Counted from the first letter of the stretch, positions 20,980 to 33,830 are shown. The stretch: DNA of 64,000 nt from Parelaphostrongylus tenuis (GCA_019055375.1 JAHQIW010003944.1:1-64000), one strand, 5' to 3'. Notes: a model not told the origin generated them from the sequence alone. A program made the numbers and translations.

Positions 20980-22654
20980 TCAAATGGATAAAACTCGACC
21001 GTTTGATTCATATATAGCCCATAAGTGATTTGAAACAGCTCAGTGTATTAACTTACGCACGCTCACATATCACAACTTAAGAAAACTCTATTAATACATA
21101 TCTTATAAGCTATCCCTCTTCTCCACTAGTATACAAAAAAATTAATCCAATCTATTGCTGTAGAATCAATAAGAACTGTGAAGGCTGTGGATCGTTAATA
21201 TCGTTTTTTATTTGATATCTCGTTTTTTGTCGTCAAACTCATTTTATGAGACGGTTCAATAAGACGAAATTTGCTCACAGCTAATGAGTGTCATGTTCGT
21301 ATTTACTTCTTAGTATTTATTGATATCTTTGGCTGGCTTTGAATTGTAATGAAAAATGTCCAACAGTGAAAAACCATTCTAAAAATAAGTATATACTGAG
21401 ACAAAGCTGAGACGAAAGCATTTCTACAACTTTCGCAAGTTTTTATCCATAACTACATCATAAAACAATCGTTCTTGCGAAGTTATTAAAGTAAAAACTC
21501 GATGTTTCCGTTCAAAATCAATCAGAATGAGTCGTTCCAGAGATCCATAATATTGGATCTAACGAAAAGAGTAGAAAAAAGCGCAACCATCATGGTAAAG
21601 GTGGAACGATGGCCAATTTTGTCAGAGTAGAAAGCAGAAGATGTGCAATTGCGATCAAGTGGCCATTCAAGTCATGACATGTTCGATGCGATAGGGTCAC
21701 AATGACGTTGTGGCAGAACATAGCATGCAGGACAATCACATGCAAGCAGAGTTTCGAAGAAGATTCACTGCTCTATAAAAGGAGTAAGTAATTCGGCGTT
21801 AAGCAATGCCCAAGGCATGCGTCACGCATTCGACTGCATTTACTACTGTTAGGAGTGATTCCTTGCTAAAGGTGACAGAATATATTTTTGGCTCATTACT
21901 GCGATGGCCTACCGATTATCCACGCAAACAAGCCAGGTGCCAAATTGTCGACTTCTTAGGAATGTAACGCTTAGTCGCCTTAAGGAGGGGGGGGGGGGGT
22001 GGTGGAGGGGCGTAGAATTGAACTAATACCGCACGTGTATGCAATTCTCCTCTAGCAAATGCGTTACAGGTGCATTGCCCACCAAGACAATGCGATACGA
22101 CCGCTACCGCAACGCCTAGTGTTGGTAATCGTAAGGTGAAGGACGACAATGGTAGTCGTTTGTGCGGTACTGTGATGTGAATGAAATATGTAATAAAGGG
22201 TTGAATCAAACTGCTATATAAATATCAAAGTTGAAGATGCCAAATGAGGGGAAAGTACTCACCCTCTTGGGTGTGCCGCTAAACCAATAGAACGTTGATT
22301 AAATCTGAAGAAAAGGCTTTCATTCTAACAATTGCCTGAGAAATACTGCGAAGTAGCACTCTAAACGATCATGCCCACTGGCTTAAATCATTCCCATAAA
22401 TCAACATTCGATCCTTCACGGTTTGATAACTGCCCGTGGTGAGGAAGTAGGAGCTCATATTATGACTGTTTTGGAAATTCAAGGAAAACGACTATGTCAA
22501 CATTTAGTAATATTCATTGAGAAGGCAAAGTGCTCAAATGGTATTAACCCACGCGCAAATTTGAATATATTTGTGGATGACGGCTGTTCAAAGAGTATTA
22601 TCATTTAGACAAAGTACCGAAAAGTTGCATTTTGCTTCCCTACCATTCACCTAA
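20980..22654. other. Stretch with no firm feature
   Basis: AT-rich, no convincing exon. A 97-codon minus-strand frame (21916-22209) is helped by the poly(G) tract (proline run) and is not called. Confidence 0.4.
21987..21999 (+). repeat. Poly(G) tract
   Basis: Thirteen consecutive G followed by TGGTGGAGGGG, so four G-runs lie within 30 bp. Confidence 0.95.
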
Positions 22655-22975
22655 TGTCTCTTGAGCACGAGAGCATGTGGCGCAAAGGTTGGAGGCGCTC
22701 TGCGTCGCACACAAGGTCAATGGTTCTATGTCGCGCTCTTGGCTCACCAATCCATCCATCTGTTCGGGGTACCAATAAACTGGTATCAGACTGGCCTCAG
22801 TCTTGTCTAGGAGGATAAGCAGCATTGACTCGATACAGCGGGAGGCTACCGCGAGTCATTGTAAAGCTTAGATGTGCATTCAGTCACCGCTAATGAGGCG
22901 GAAATTAAATTGAAAACGAATGCACAGAGCATCCCTCAAGGATTGATGAACGCCAAAACTTCTATCCTTTCTCCT
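22655..22975 (+). mobile_element. SINE B, copy 1
   Basis: tRNA-like head with A box tgtggcgcaaaggttggagg and degenerate B box ggttctatgtc, then a conserved body (taaactggtatcagactgg, ggaggataagcagcattgact, cagagcatccctcaaggatt) ending near GAACGCC. It aligns along its length with 26944-27225. Confidence 0.8.
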
Positions 22976-23349
22976 CTACCTCTTTATGTGATTCACCTCC
23001 TTAAGGTGACAGTGGCGTATTTGCGGTTGTCGGAATATTGAAAATAACAGGAATTTAAGGATATTCTGTCCAACCTCCGCAGGGTCAATCGAGTTAGTTA
23101 AATGTCGTCCATATGTAATTATGTTTGACCTGAGAAAATTAACCCAATTCTTAGTGACGATGGATTCTCTAAAAGTTTTTTTTCTCTGATTGCTGTTTAT
23201 TCCAATATCATACTGCTTATGTAATATTTGGAAGCGTCATGAGAATTTAAGTAGAATACCAGGTCTTCGTATAGGGTTTAGTACTACAGTAATAAACACC
23301 AAATTTAATAGTCAGATGTAAATAAAATTGCTTAATAGCACCATCAAAA
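22976..23349. other. No feature seen
   Basis: AT-rich spacer. Confidence 0.4.
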
Positions 23350-23690
23350 GCATGCGCCATCAGCTTGAACACATTTCTGTCATCTCGCAGGCAACCAATC
23401 AGCACCACTCCCATAGAATGCAAGGATGCGGCAAGCATAAACAACTTCGCTACCAAAAGAAAGCTTGGAAATTCTGCACAAAGCCGTATTGATTTTTCGC
23501 CTGAGAGATGGTAAGAATGTGTTTAGGTTGATGGCGCATAATTGGAATAGTTTTGCTTAGCACTTCTGGTTATTAAATTTGGTGTTGATTGTTCTAGTGT
23601 CAGAACTTATGAGAAGATCGATAGTAGAAAAAGTTTTGGTCCATGCCTTATACCACTGGGTTTTGCCTGACAAGAATCAAATTGTCGTAT
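23350..23690 (+). mobile_element. Mariner-family transposon remnant 2 (C-terminal end)
   Basis: The plus strand around 23486-23550 reads RIDFSPERW, stop, ECV, stop, VDGA, stop, LE, a decayed form of the mariner ending (LPERWQKCVEVDGAYLE type). The following 130 bp align with the 3' flank of mariner remnant 1 (lines around 17360-17430). The open minus-strand frame over 23247-23515 is antisense to this remnant. Confidence 0.65.
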
Positions 23691-24828
23691 TTTTCGTATA
23701 AGGAACTTATCAAGTTTTTAATAGTTTTCAGCGAGATGGTAGTAATGTACTAACTAGGTGTAGCTCCATGCGATCTCAACAATTAGTGTAAGGAAATTTA
23801 TAAATGGCAAACGAGACATACTCATACGTCGTTGGCGGCACTTTCGTATGAAACGTCTTCGCTTGTTGAGCGCTGTCGCTGGGTAAACTATCTGAAACCG
23901 AGCACACGTTCATAATTGATGAGGATTATCGAAAAGAATGCGTCGCTGTCTTTTCTGGCTCAATAATTTATTCACAGGATGCTACTGTACATTCTTTGAT
24001 AAATACGCCTCATAAGAAGTTCATTCTGTCACAGGTAAAAGTTAAACCGCTAATTCCATAAGTGCTTTTACAAACGATTTAAGAATGCTTCAGATATGTT
24101 CCGATCGTGTAAAAACACTGTTACTGGTCGCACAACCGTGTACTACGTGAAACAGAGATAAGAGGAATTCTGGACAGTTGATATGCCCTCTACAAATTAG
24201 ATCACTGTCTGAAACCGTCTGTCGTCGAATAGTTCCGAAATTATCCGTCAATCACCTCGATATTAATACAGTGTATATGATGAAATTTCTTTGACATGAA
24301 AATCTTTTGAAGATACGATAAGATTTTGAGGTGAGTTTTTCTAGCAAAACAGAATTCCACGCTGCTCTACAGATTTTTCAATTGTGTAGCAGTTAAAAGT
24401 CAACGACCGCTATTTACTACTATTGTATCGTTCCTAATTCTTACTTTCCAATGTTATTTCCATTTTATTGCAGCAGTCCTTAGTGAAAATTGCGATATGC
24501 AGTTGACGGTCAATCAGATCATTCGAGATTTGAAAAAAAGCGCCACTTACTTTCGCAAATTAATTAACACGCGCTATAAAAGGCTTTACTTTAGAAAGTA
24601 AACAGAAAACGGCCTCATACTATATGGGTAACGGTCTTCTTGTAATTTGGGCAGGCTGAGAGCAATAAATCAGCAGTTTATCGAGGTCAAAGAGGAGTCT
24701 CATTGGTGCAGGCGATCCAAGTGGATAATTTTATGATGTTCTACACGAAGCCAAATTGCATATCTATTCAAACATTTTACATAGACCAGAACAAGAGACG
24801 TTTGCAGAATGGATCATTTGTTATATCA
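23691..24828. other. No feature seen
   Basis: AT-rich stretch without a credible exon, repeat relative or RNA gene. Confidence 0.4.
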
Positions 24829-25600
24829 TTATTCACCAAAACTTGAGTAATCTTCTAAAAATTTCCATTCTTCAATGTCAACAGCCTCTGCGCGGTCGAA
24901 AGGCCACAAGAAAGATTGAACATTTCTTGTGAGACCATCCGTATGTACCAACCATGCCAAAAAGGCGATGGAATAATTTCGCAATCCAATAAGGCTCACA
25001 ACTACTCTTATTCCTTGTCGAAATCTATCGCTCATTTTCGAAAAACGATCACTCTAATAACAGCGGAGAATCGCACATTTTTCTAGGTGGTGAAAACTAA
25101 GAGGGGTTTGTGTCTCAACTTCTACTAGTTTTGGCAAACAGACATAGAGGAATAGTAGTTTGTTTGTGAGCACACACATTCACCAGGAGCTAACTGGGGC
25201 GAGAGAAAAGAAATTGATAGTAATTGCTTCTAGCATAATCACTTTTATAGTACTAAGACATTCATTTACTCACATTTGAGAGTGATCTCCACCTCACAAC
25301 CTGGTGGAGCATTTGCAATAAAATTTTGGATACTGGATAGCATATTATCTCGCGCCTGAAAGAGTAGAAAGATGTTGATCTGTATGTTGACTATCAGCAA
25401 ATAATCCAATATACAAGGAAAAACCATAAACATCTTGAACCGAAGAATCATGGAGCGCCTATATACTAACAGCAACTGGCGATGGCTAAGAAAATGAGTA
25501 TTCGATTGAACGTTGTTTTAGTATTTAGAGTAGACTTTATTTTTAGTGCTGGCTGCAGAAACATACCTCACTAAATCTCGTCTTATACAGAAGCTGTGAC
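24829..25600 (-). CDS. Candidate multi-exon gene, 3' part, product unknown
   Basis: Exons on the minus strand: 25567-25600 (SQLLYKTRFSE, donor GTATGT), 25274-25355 (ARDNMLSSIQNF..CEVEITLK, acceptor TACTCTTTCAG, donor GTGAGT), then either 24829-25004 or a very short last exon near 25190. The middle exon has near-ideal splice sites and its phase matches the upstream exon. The long terminal choice gives a frame with NYSIAFLAWLVHTDGLT and an acidic end (EEWKFLEDYSSFGE), but its acceptor (ATAAGAG) is weak. The alternative has a strong acceptor (CTCGCCCCAG) but stops after four codons. More upstream exons may exist near 25990-26160. Confidence 0.33.
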
Positions 25601-25611
25601 CTTATTTATTG

Positions 25612-25875
25612 GCTAATCGTGACCGTTCGCCATGGCCGAGTGGTTGTGTTGCCCTCCGCGCCGCACGTAAACCCGAGCCTCAACCCCCACCCTCTCTTCC
25701 TCCCTTCCCCTCCCCTCCCTCAACTCATGGAGGAACGCCACAGCCAGGCTATCGCCGAGATTGCAAGAAGACTCTCTCAACTACCATTCTACGACGTTCA
25801 AGAAGAAGACAAAACATCGAGTTGAATGCTAGAAGTACTGAAATCCTCACAGTAAAAAAAAACGCGAAAGATGGA
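25612..25875 (+). mobile_element. SINE-like element with a Ser/Leu-type tRNA A box
   Basis: CCATGGCCGAGTGGTTG (25630) is a clear type-II tRNA A box. A C/T-rich stretch follows (25680-25725), then a conserved segment (aggctatcgccgagattgc) and an A-rich tail ending in nine A (25853-25861). A related body lies at 36125-36300. Confidence 0.5.
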
Positions 25876-26943
25876 TGAATAAAACATAGAAGTGTATTTA
25901 TGTTAGCTCCTATTCAGATGTCATACCAAATTCCTAGTACAAATGTGGTATGAACAGCGTGTATACTGATTACGCTATCGCTCTTGCTTCGGTATGGAAG
26001 CCGACTTTCCATAAGCGGATATTCTCCACGACAATCCATAGAAGTAGTTTAGTCATTTTGTTCGACGTGGTGGCAGAAAACGTATGATTTGACATAGCTG
26101 GTCTCAGGAACAACAGATAAGCTCTCGGTGGTCATTACTCCTCATAGGTTTTTCTATAAGTTACACTCTATTAGTAGCATTGTAAGTGACTGAATGAACA
26201 TATAGCGTGTACAATAAGTTGTACTGGGCCAGCGACGAATCAAGTCAGTGCTGTTACCTGAGAATGGATCAGAGCATATGTAGATTTAGGCCTCTATCTA
26301 CTGCCCCATACGCGCCACAAGTCCTTTTATAATTTCGGAGGATTGTAGCATAAGATCGCTTTCCACTGCCTTTGTTGCTTTGAAATTCTTAGAAATTTGA
26401 GAATAAATAAACATTAAAGAGCAGTCTTGCGATGGAAGGCGATTGATTGAACAGAAAAGGGAGACGATGAGAAGAATTGAATGTTAGAAATTGAAAGAAC
26501 AAGAAACCTTCCAGTAATGTAGAAATCATCTGTCTGTGGAATGGAGGATAGGAGAAAAACCTTGGCTAAAAAATCCAGCGGAAGGATTGGAAGGATTCGA
26601 GAACAGGAACAAGAGATATAAGAGTAACTTTGATCGCTATTACAACCTACCTCCTTGTTCATAGTAGATGGACTGTGCCAAGTGGTGGAAATTGTTTGAA
26701 TGAGTCACACTCTGTGAATGAATATTTCGAAAATGCACAAACATTTCTAATCAATCTATATCACATATAACAGACCATTCAGCTAGCACAGAAATACAGA
26801 ATGAAACGATAGGGTTGAAAAGTTACTTTGAAGCATATCTGATATTCACTACACCTCATGACTGCTGAGCACGTACATGATCTCCAACGAACTGGTGCTC
26901 TTGTGGATCGTTCATTTCTTCTAATTAGCGACAGAATTTAGTT
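25876..26943. other. Stretch with weak exon-like frames
   Basis: On the minus strand at about 26040-26150 two overlapping frames look protein-like (MTTESLSVVPETSYVKSY; MTKLLLWIVVENIRLWKVG) and may be upstream exons of the model at 24829-25600. Near 26660-26710 a short frame ends at a GTAGGT donor. None is resolved. Confidence 0.25.
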
Positions 26944-27225
26944 AACGGGCTAGAGGTGCCCTGCGTCGCACACGAGGTCAATGGTTCGATCTCGTGCTCA
27001 TGGCTCACCAGGCCGTCCATCCCTCCAGGGTCGATAAATTGGTATTAGGCTGGTCTCAGACTTGTGTGGGAGGATAAGCAGCACTGACTCGATACAGCTG
27101 GAGGACACCATGAGTCGTTGTAAAGGCCAGATATGCATTTAGTCACCTTGAATGAAGTTGAAAATCCAAGAATAATGCATGGCGCATCCCTCAGGGATTG
27201 ATCAACGCCGAGAGCTTTATCATTA
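26944..27225 (+). mobile_element. SINE B, copy 2
   Basis: Same family as 22655-22975. The B box is better kept here (ggttcgatctc, 26983), and the body motifs ttggtattaggctggtctcag and gcgcatccctcagggattgat are intact. Confidence 0.8.
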
Positions 27226-27639
27226 TTATCAAAAGGCGCGATACAAGTGAAAACTATAAATTGAGATTCTCACTGTTTAATTATACAGTACCTTAAGATT
27301 GGATATAGAAAAGTGAAGCTGACATGAGTGATATTACTTGTTCAAGTTTATTCAATAATAAACTCGACCGCATACACTAGTATAATACATACGTTGAAGA
27401 GTTGACGGTATGTATTGATCACAATGCGCGTCACTTTTGTTTGGCTTTTTTCAACCATAAAGAAGTGTAGTTGCGTATTTACAAACATATCGAGCCGTTC
27501 TCCAGTTTCGCTACAAGTGCATCATTTATGAGATGAGCTGTTATTGAATTCTACATGTGAGATTATGCTGCGTTTCTGGGTACGAAGAAGAAGTGATAAA
27601 CGTTCTATCACAATAACAACGATCGACCAAGGAGCCACA
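27226..27639. other. No feature seen
   Basis: AT-rich spacer without a supported feature. Confidence 0.4.
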
Positions 27640-27935
27640 ATCGAGTAACCTTCTTTAAGCCTTTCATAAGGTCTGGTATTGCACGTTGTAGTGATCTAGC
27701 TTGTAGCTTGTTTCGGTCTTCAAGTCTCGTCAGTAGCGTGGTGTTTTTTTGTTTTCCATCTTTTGTACGGGGATATACTCCCTATGTTTAAAGTAATCAA
27801 CGACGAAGTTGTACACTGCACGTGGATGAAAGGGAAATGCTTCGAAAAACCAAATAAATCACTGAAATCAGCAGAATTCCAACTATCAAATGGATTCTGA
27901 AAGTCTGAGGGAAATGCTGTTCCTAACAAAAGACG
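27640..27935 (-). repeat. Dispersed repeat family C, copy
   Basis: Contains the family core: AAGCCTTTCATAAGGTCTGGTAT, then a TTTCGGTC..GTCTCGTCAGTAGC block, then a CGGGGATATACTCCCTATG block. The 69-codon minus-strand frame here is inside the repeat and is not called as a gene. Confidence 0.7.
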
Positions 27936-29715
27936 AGTTGAGACGCCTTAAGTGTAAAACATAGTTTTATTTTAGCTGTTACAGCGAACTGAAAGTTTTT
28001 CTTCGAAGCCTAAGTATATCGCTGAAATTGTCTAGATTTGAGCTATTGATTAAGCTAAAAAGCATTTTGTAAAAGTTAGAAAACACCTTAGTTTCTGGAG
28101 GAGTGCGGAAAATAGCGATTTTGAAACAAGTGAAGCCCACTCTTTTTGAGTGAATTGCAGAGCTCTAGGAAGTTCTTTCTAAACAGCAAAAAAATTTTCT
28201 TAATCGGGAAGATCTGCTCTATCTAATAAATAAAATTTTGTTATAAAAATTATTTTATCAGGCGAGAAATTTTCAAATGTGAAAAAAAATTGATCTGACT
28301 GCTACGGCGTTAAAACGAGCAGTATAAGAAATAAAATGCACCTTTGAAATTCATTTGATCTAAGCAATCAGAGAGTCGCTCATTCGTCAGATAGCAGCAG
28401 CGAATACGCTTTTACCGCAGCCCTCAGATGGCGCCGCCATAATAGAATAGTACTGAATTCTCATTCGAGTCATCCTCAAATTGTTAACAAAATACTGAAC
28501 AAAGAGCAGCCTTGCTAACAAGCAGGATTTTGGGAAGATTCAATACTGTAGGGCATGTCCATACGATAACAAGTCTTCTTGGAGTTTTACGACGCTACAA
28601 AAACATCTTAGCAATGCACCGACAACAAGCAGCTGAAGCAACACGTGTTGTGAGGAAACAAATCAAATACAAGAAGTGCTGATACCTTTTGTTAACTCAC
28701 AGAGCATACGATGACGAGCCGTGTATCTATTTATTTATTAAAAGGACAATTTATTTATCCATACTCAGTCCTCTGTAACACCTATAGTCTCGTTGATAGT
28801 CGATGAACTGAGTGGCCACCAGTGAAACTTCCACCTTGTAGCGTGAAAAAGGACTCCTGTAGATACTCTTTGTTGTATGAATTTGTAAGACATCACTTTT
28901 TTTACTTATGCTTTCCGTAGAAGAAGCGAATCATGACTCAGCTCTTCACTCGTTACCAGTCAAATTGAAAGGTTTCTCTCCTTCAAAAAGTCGGCAAAGC
29001 CCTGTTATTGTTCAAAAAATGATATATACATCTGAATATATCGCCTGATCTGCTTGCTCTTTGTTGTCTCTCAACTCTTCAATAGAGTCTCTCTAGATAA
29101 GGTTGACAGAACACTGGACGAGCGATAGCAAAATGATCAAGCAGGTTATGTTTATTCTCAACAATTTGATATCTTATCGTTAATTGCGAGTGTTTTCTCA
29201 AAATTACGTTCAAATTTAACTATGCCTAATAGTTATTTTTGAGCCACTCATTTGTAATTACCAGGGGCAGTGGAATTTGAGCATCTTTAGGAAAATATTC
29301 AAAAAATTGGTATGATTTTCATAATTACCAGCCAAGAGCAGTCGAGTGCACAAGACTGTCATTAGTGATTTCTTTTACTTGAAGGTACATGTAAATAGTA
29401 CCCCTGCAGTTCGTATAAGCGACTATCATTTAACCCAGGCGTTGGTTGAATAACTCCGTAATATTCTTACTCAGCAAGTACGAGGTTGCTAAACTGGCGA
29501 TTTATTCAGTACATCTATTGAGAAAAATACACGTAGTAGTGATGATTGACGTTTCGGCTTTGTGGTTTTCTCTAGAGCATGAAAGATTAAAATTGTTATG
29601 CAGCATACTCGGTGATGCACTCTCATAACCAAAGCAGAACAGCTTACTTACCATTTGTTGCCATCATGGCCAGCGAAATGTTATGTAGACCAACCGCGCA
29701 CGTTCTTGTATAGAT
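27936..29715. other. Stretch with two linked-looking open frames, otherwise empty
   Basis: Plus-strand frames at about 28347-28544 (SSEYAFTAALRWRRHNRIV) and about 28505-28640 (IQYCRACPYDNKSSW..TLQKHL) overlap in different phases. The second has a Cys-x2-Cys and a TLxKHL that recall BED-type zinc fingers, but the final His or Cys is missing. No splice pair joins them. Confidence 0.25.
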
Positions 29716-29914
29716 GAGGACCGTGCATAATGGGTAGGGTCGCGTGACCCAGATCAACAAATTTTTCTAAATCAAAAAATTACCAAAAAAAGATTTTGCT
29801 ATCCCGACTTAAACAACCGCTTTCGGAAAAATCAAAATTTTCTCAAAAAAAAGGTTTCTTGACCCGGGTCGCGTGGTCCCGATCCTTTCGCGTAGTCCTC
29901 GTCCATGCAGAACT
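29716..29914. repeat. Hairpin element (imperfect inverted repeat, about 41-bp arms)
   Basis: Left arm 29716-29756 (gaggaccgtgc..gggtcgcgtgaccc) and right arm about 29874-29914 (gggtcgcgtggtcccg..gtcctcgtcc) are inverted copies with scattered mismatches. The A/T-rich interior has two AAAAATCAAAA-like stretches, also inverted. This is MITE-like architecture. Confidence 0.6.
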
Positions 29915-30818
29915 GTGAGCGCATCGTCTACACAACATCTCGCATACCTCTATATTTATGACCCAATTTTTTCGAACCTTTCAGTGGCATTGCTAATCTT
30001 TTGCTTGAAATAATTATTCAGCAAACAAGAAGAACAAACATCGATCATTAGCAGTTCACCTTAAGTATCAGTACCTGTCAACATTTACCTGCATTGCATA
30101 GAATTCGACTTATTACTCTCAACAATTCATGCATTCTAAGACAGTAAAATCTCACCTCATTATTGTCTATAGTACTATACAACATGATTTTTCGACCCAA
30201 ATTATACAACTTGTCGAACGCTATAATGCCTAAGAACACATCTCCGATGAGCAGTAATGAAACAAAGTAAACAAAGACACTGCTTAGATCGACTGCATCT
30301 CATACTTACTCATTTAGTTTTGCTTCGAGCATGAGCAGAACATACACGTAATACCAATTTTCTATTGAGATGCGACACAACGTCGACAACGTAGTGAAGT
30401 GACTTCGGGAATACGCTTGTGTGTCGACTCTTGAGCGATTTGATCTCGTAAGTATCTGAGATAAACTTCCACCTTGAAATCGGTCAACGAATATTTTTTA
30501 CGCAGTCTTTATAAATTTTCCATGCTTTTCTAAGACACCTTTGCGTCATCAGGTAGAAGAAAGTCGGATGTACCTAAACTGTAGAATTAGACATTGCGAA
30601 GCAATATCGCAACGAAATACACGCCTTCTTGCATGTCTTCTTGGCGTATGATCAAGATAAGCAGCAGTTTGGTCGATGAAATCCACAAGCAACTTGTGCA
30701 TGTTGTAAATATGCACGATCTTAGAATTTCCTCGTAGTTGGATCGATGTCGGAACCGTGTGCTGCGGAAATTATCACATCCTCTCTTGTCATTATGTCTG
30801 AGCACCATGACACCCTAA
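29915..30818. other. No feature seen
   Basis: AT-rich; short frames only. The 73-codon frame at 30587-30808 is not supported by splice signals. Confidence 0.35.
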
Positions 30819-31228
30819 TTATTCTGTACGGCCATTGGGTGCCCCTTCTCCAGTTGGTGTTGCATGAATCATTAGGTAATCCTCTCCTATTTTTTCTGCA
30901 CGCTCCGATCAAGTGTGTTTTTCTCTGCAGCAGACCCTTGACAAGTTCAAGACTAGCATACCCTTGAAGGTGTAGAGATGTCGATCTTCATCTAATAAGC
31001 CATCCATTCGATCCACCACAATACTGTATGAGATTTGTCCGGCGCGCATGGTAGTTGTGCCTGTGCCTGCGTTTAAGAACTTGTATATGTACCTCCTAGA
31101 CCACACAGTTTAAACAGTTTCATTAAGTATCTGGTGCCTTCTGCTGCTATGTCAATTACATCTAACTTGAAAATTTTTCCGCTCCGGAAAAATTTCCCAA
31201 ATAAATGACAAAAGCTGGCCTTTCAAAG
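30819..31228 (-). CDS. Candidate gene end, product unknown
   Basis: Minus-strand frames chain as follows. An open segment at about 31092-31228 (SGKIFKLDVIDIAAEGTRYL) is followed by a frame at 30962-31095 (YIYKFLNAGTGTTTMRAG, VDRMDGLLDEDRHLYTF) ending at a GGGTATGC donor. A last exon at 30819-30895 (EKIGEDYLMIHATPTGEG) ends in TAA. The last intron would be 66 bp with a GTGCAG acceptor and agreeing phase. The first two segments are out of frame with each other and overlap. Only a 26-bp intron would join them, which is shorter than usual, so a frameshift or decay is possible. Confidence 0.28.
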
Positions 31229-32099
31229 CGGCGAATGAAACCTCTGCGTGCAGCGCCTTCGGAAGAGCATAGTTTTCGTTATTCATTCAGCAACATTCAT
31301 TCTGTTGAAAAAAATGTTCAAATTAATTTCGACAATCTAATTCAACACGGTTATCTCTACAAGTCCATGTGATTCTGATGCACATACATATGTTTTATGT
31401 GAGAGGAAAACTCTGAAGGAGAAACGTAATTTTTTTGTTCCCACAACATCCTGTAAAAACTCTTTTTACAGGAAATTAGTTTTACAATTGTCATTATTAT
31501 GCTATCAAACGCTGAACTTTGAATGCAAAACTATTCGCAGACCATAGCCGAGCGAACAAAGAAAACAAAATTTGAAACGCCACTTTGCATTCGCTGATAT
31601 AATGCACTGATTTTTCTTTCAAAATTCGTCTAAGAGATCGTAATCATCAAAATTCAATCTGCCGAATGATTGCTAAAAGTTTAGAGGAAAAGCTTTCGCC
31701 GCAAAAGAAAACATGGTCCCAAAATGTTTTTTACGTTTCATTATCGGTGGCCTGTCATCGCGCGCATATTGCAACATCTTTTCTTCACAAGATATTTATT
31801 GTTTTTCAGTTTACAATTATTATTATAATATTTGAGTAATGTAAATATAAAAATATATCAAAACTGATGCATTTATAACAGAATATTGTTGCATAAGCTA
31901 TTACAATTGATAAAAATCCAGCATCGTTGTAGGTGCGTAGTAAAAGAGAGCTTATTGATCAAACGTCAACATTATATGTGCTGAAAAAGCACAGGAGTGT
32001 TTAGAGAAAATCAAAAAGTATTGTTTTTTTCTCTTGCAGAGGCTGCTTTAAGGAGCCAAAAAGTAGTTTTTCTATGTCATACCGATTTTCAAAAAGCAA
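31229..32099. other. No feature seen
   Basis: Very AT-rich around 31780-31920; no supported frame. Confidence 0.4.
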
Positions 32100-32600
32100 T
32101 ATCAAAACTCTAAGGTGGATGTGACGCCGTGGTGAAGCACAGTTTCTCCGAAATGTGGAGAGTTGACTCGTGATGTAATATCGAGTACTATTCTGAAGTC
32201 ATTGAGCTGTTTTGAATGCCATTCCGTACTGCTGCAGCGAACTTCCCGAGTTGTTTTCTGTAGATGTCGGCACAGAATGTTGGCTTGTTGTCAAGTAGTT
32301 CTTAAGACACCATAACCTGTCAATCCCAGCAAATGAGTATAATCATGGACGTAGTCTTTCGAGCATGGAACTCAATTTTCGTTAGGATGGCGGGTTCTTG
32401 CCGTGAGTGTATCCAGTAAACGTCACTCTTTTTGTTCTGGTAGTAGATTCAAAACTCATCTCCAGTGACAACCGATGTGAAAACGTCCTTCATCGGCGTT
32501 CATAAAAAAGACTTTCACAGAGGATCACTCTCATAGCGCGGTCGTGGTCAGTCAATGTATGAGCTGTCCATCGAACATCATGGAAAAAAACAGCGAAGGT
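32100..32600 (-). mobile_element. Mariner-family transposon remnant 3
   Basis: Translated on the minus strand with frameshifts: WTAHTLTDHDRAMRV, ILCESLF, then (V)TGDEFxIYYQNKKSDVYWI, then QEPAILTKIEFHARKTTSMI, then ICWD (first catalytic Asp region), then MVS.ELLDNKPTFCADIYRKQLGKF. This is the order of a mariner transposase core. Upstream N-terminal and downstream DNARPH parts are not recognisable. Confidence 0.8.
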
Positions 32601-33454
32601 GATAGTGGGACAACCCAAAAGCCTAATACTCACGAAAAAGCTCAAAGAAAATGTGTGGTTATTGAGTGGTCACTTATACAACAAGCCTACTATGACGCGA
32701 GAATTGTGGTGCCTTTGAACCGTCACTCGATCGACGGTGACGACCTATACAGAATTGCCGTTATACTCAATACTTATTAATAATTGATTGTGTCTTACTG
32801 CAGTAGTCGCCATCATTGCTCAGAACTCATTATTATTTTGAAAAGATTCCGCTGAAAGCTGAAAAGGTGCGCCCAACTGTTTCTATAGCATGTTTCGTTG
32901 TTGTGAAAGATCAATCTTAAGAAGAAGAAAGTCCTCACTTTGTAGGATATCAGTGAATAGCCCCGTGATGGTCATGATCAAGTTCGCTGACAGCTTTGGT
33001 GCTATGCAGTGGGTGAGACTAATTAATCAGGTGCGCAATAATACAATGATTAGCATGAGTTTTGGTCATGTGGATTAAAAATCCAGCCTGAACGTAACTC
33101 CACGACAAAAAGGGGTTGTTTTATACGTCACTGACAAGAAGCACAAAACAAGGACGACATCAGCTTACTCATAACACAAAAGGAAAACACTGAACAGATG
33201 GAAATGTTCTGGGTGAAAAAAACTAACTTAGTCAACAGCTCCTTTCGTTTGCTTCCATTGAGCTCACGCATTGCTAATTCGAAGAGTGCTTAAGATTGAG
33301 GAGTCAAATAAAATATGTGCCATAACTGGCCCTGCCTTGTTTATTGAATTATTTGACTTCTCAAATCGCGTGTAAACTCGTTGAATCCTTCCACACAAAT
33401 CTGTAAAAAAATTTCGCTCAAATACATAGATCGTTTAGCACCCACTTATAATCT
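32601..33454. other. No feature seen
   Basis: No supported frame; the 78-codon plus-strand frame at 32544-32780 overlaps the mariner remnant and is not called. Confidence 0.35.
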
Positions 33455-33830
33455 GATAACATATTTTAAGCCTTTCATGAAGTCTGATATGGCACTTTGA
33501 GTGTTAGACATACGATTGGACTTCTATGTCAAGCCTCATCAGTTGCAATTGCCTTTCAGTTCAATCGGACCCCTACATATAAGGGAATCAGCGCTGAACA
33601 CCCTACACTGCCAACCGGTGAACGTCTTCAGTAAGGTCTCGAAAAGCAGCAGAAGAGGAAAATAATACTATGTTTATTTTACTAGCCATCGAGCAATCGG
33701 TTGTCACTGCAATCTCAGGTGATCTTTTCACCTGCTGAGCGGTGTAGCATGCTAGAGCCCGATTTCCTTACACGTAGAAAATCGATTGAACACAAATGCA
33801 TGTGCTACTGATGAGGCTTGAAGTGAAAAT
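33455..33830. repeat. Dispersed repeat family C, copy
   Basis: Core motifs: AACATATTTTAAGCCTTTCATGAAGTCTGATATGGCAC near 33460, GCCTCATCAGTTGCAATTGCC, then a second, inverted set ending GTGCTACTGATGAGGCTTGAAG near 33810. The two sets face each other, so this copy is a foldback of about 340 bp. Confidence 0.65.

Noticed and set aside
23247..23515. Open minus-strand frame of about 85 codons with a good CTCTCAG acceptor
   Set aside because: The plus strand over the same bases is a decayed mariner C-terminus whose 3' flank matches another mariner copy, so the minus frame is antisense to a transposon.
28505..28640. Cys-x2-Cys..TLxKHL peptide resembling a BED zinc finger
   Set aside because: The last metal ligand is missing, no splice-compatible extension was found, and the preceding frame is out of phase.
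30962..31228. 26-bp intron joining two exon-like frames
   Set aside because: Shorter than expected even for nematode introns; a frameshift or a wrong exon boundary is more likely.
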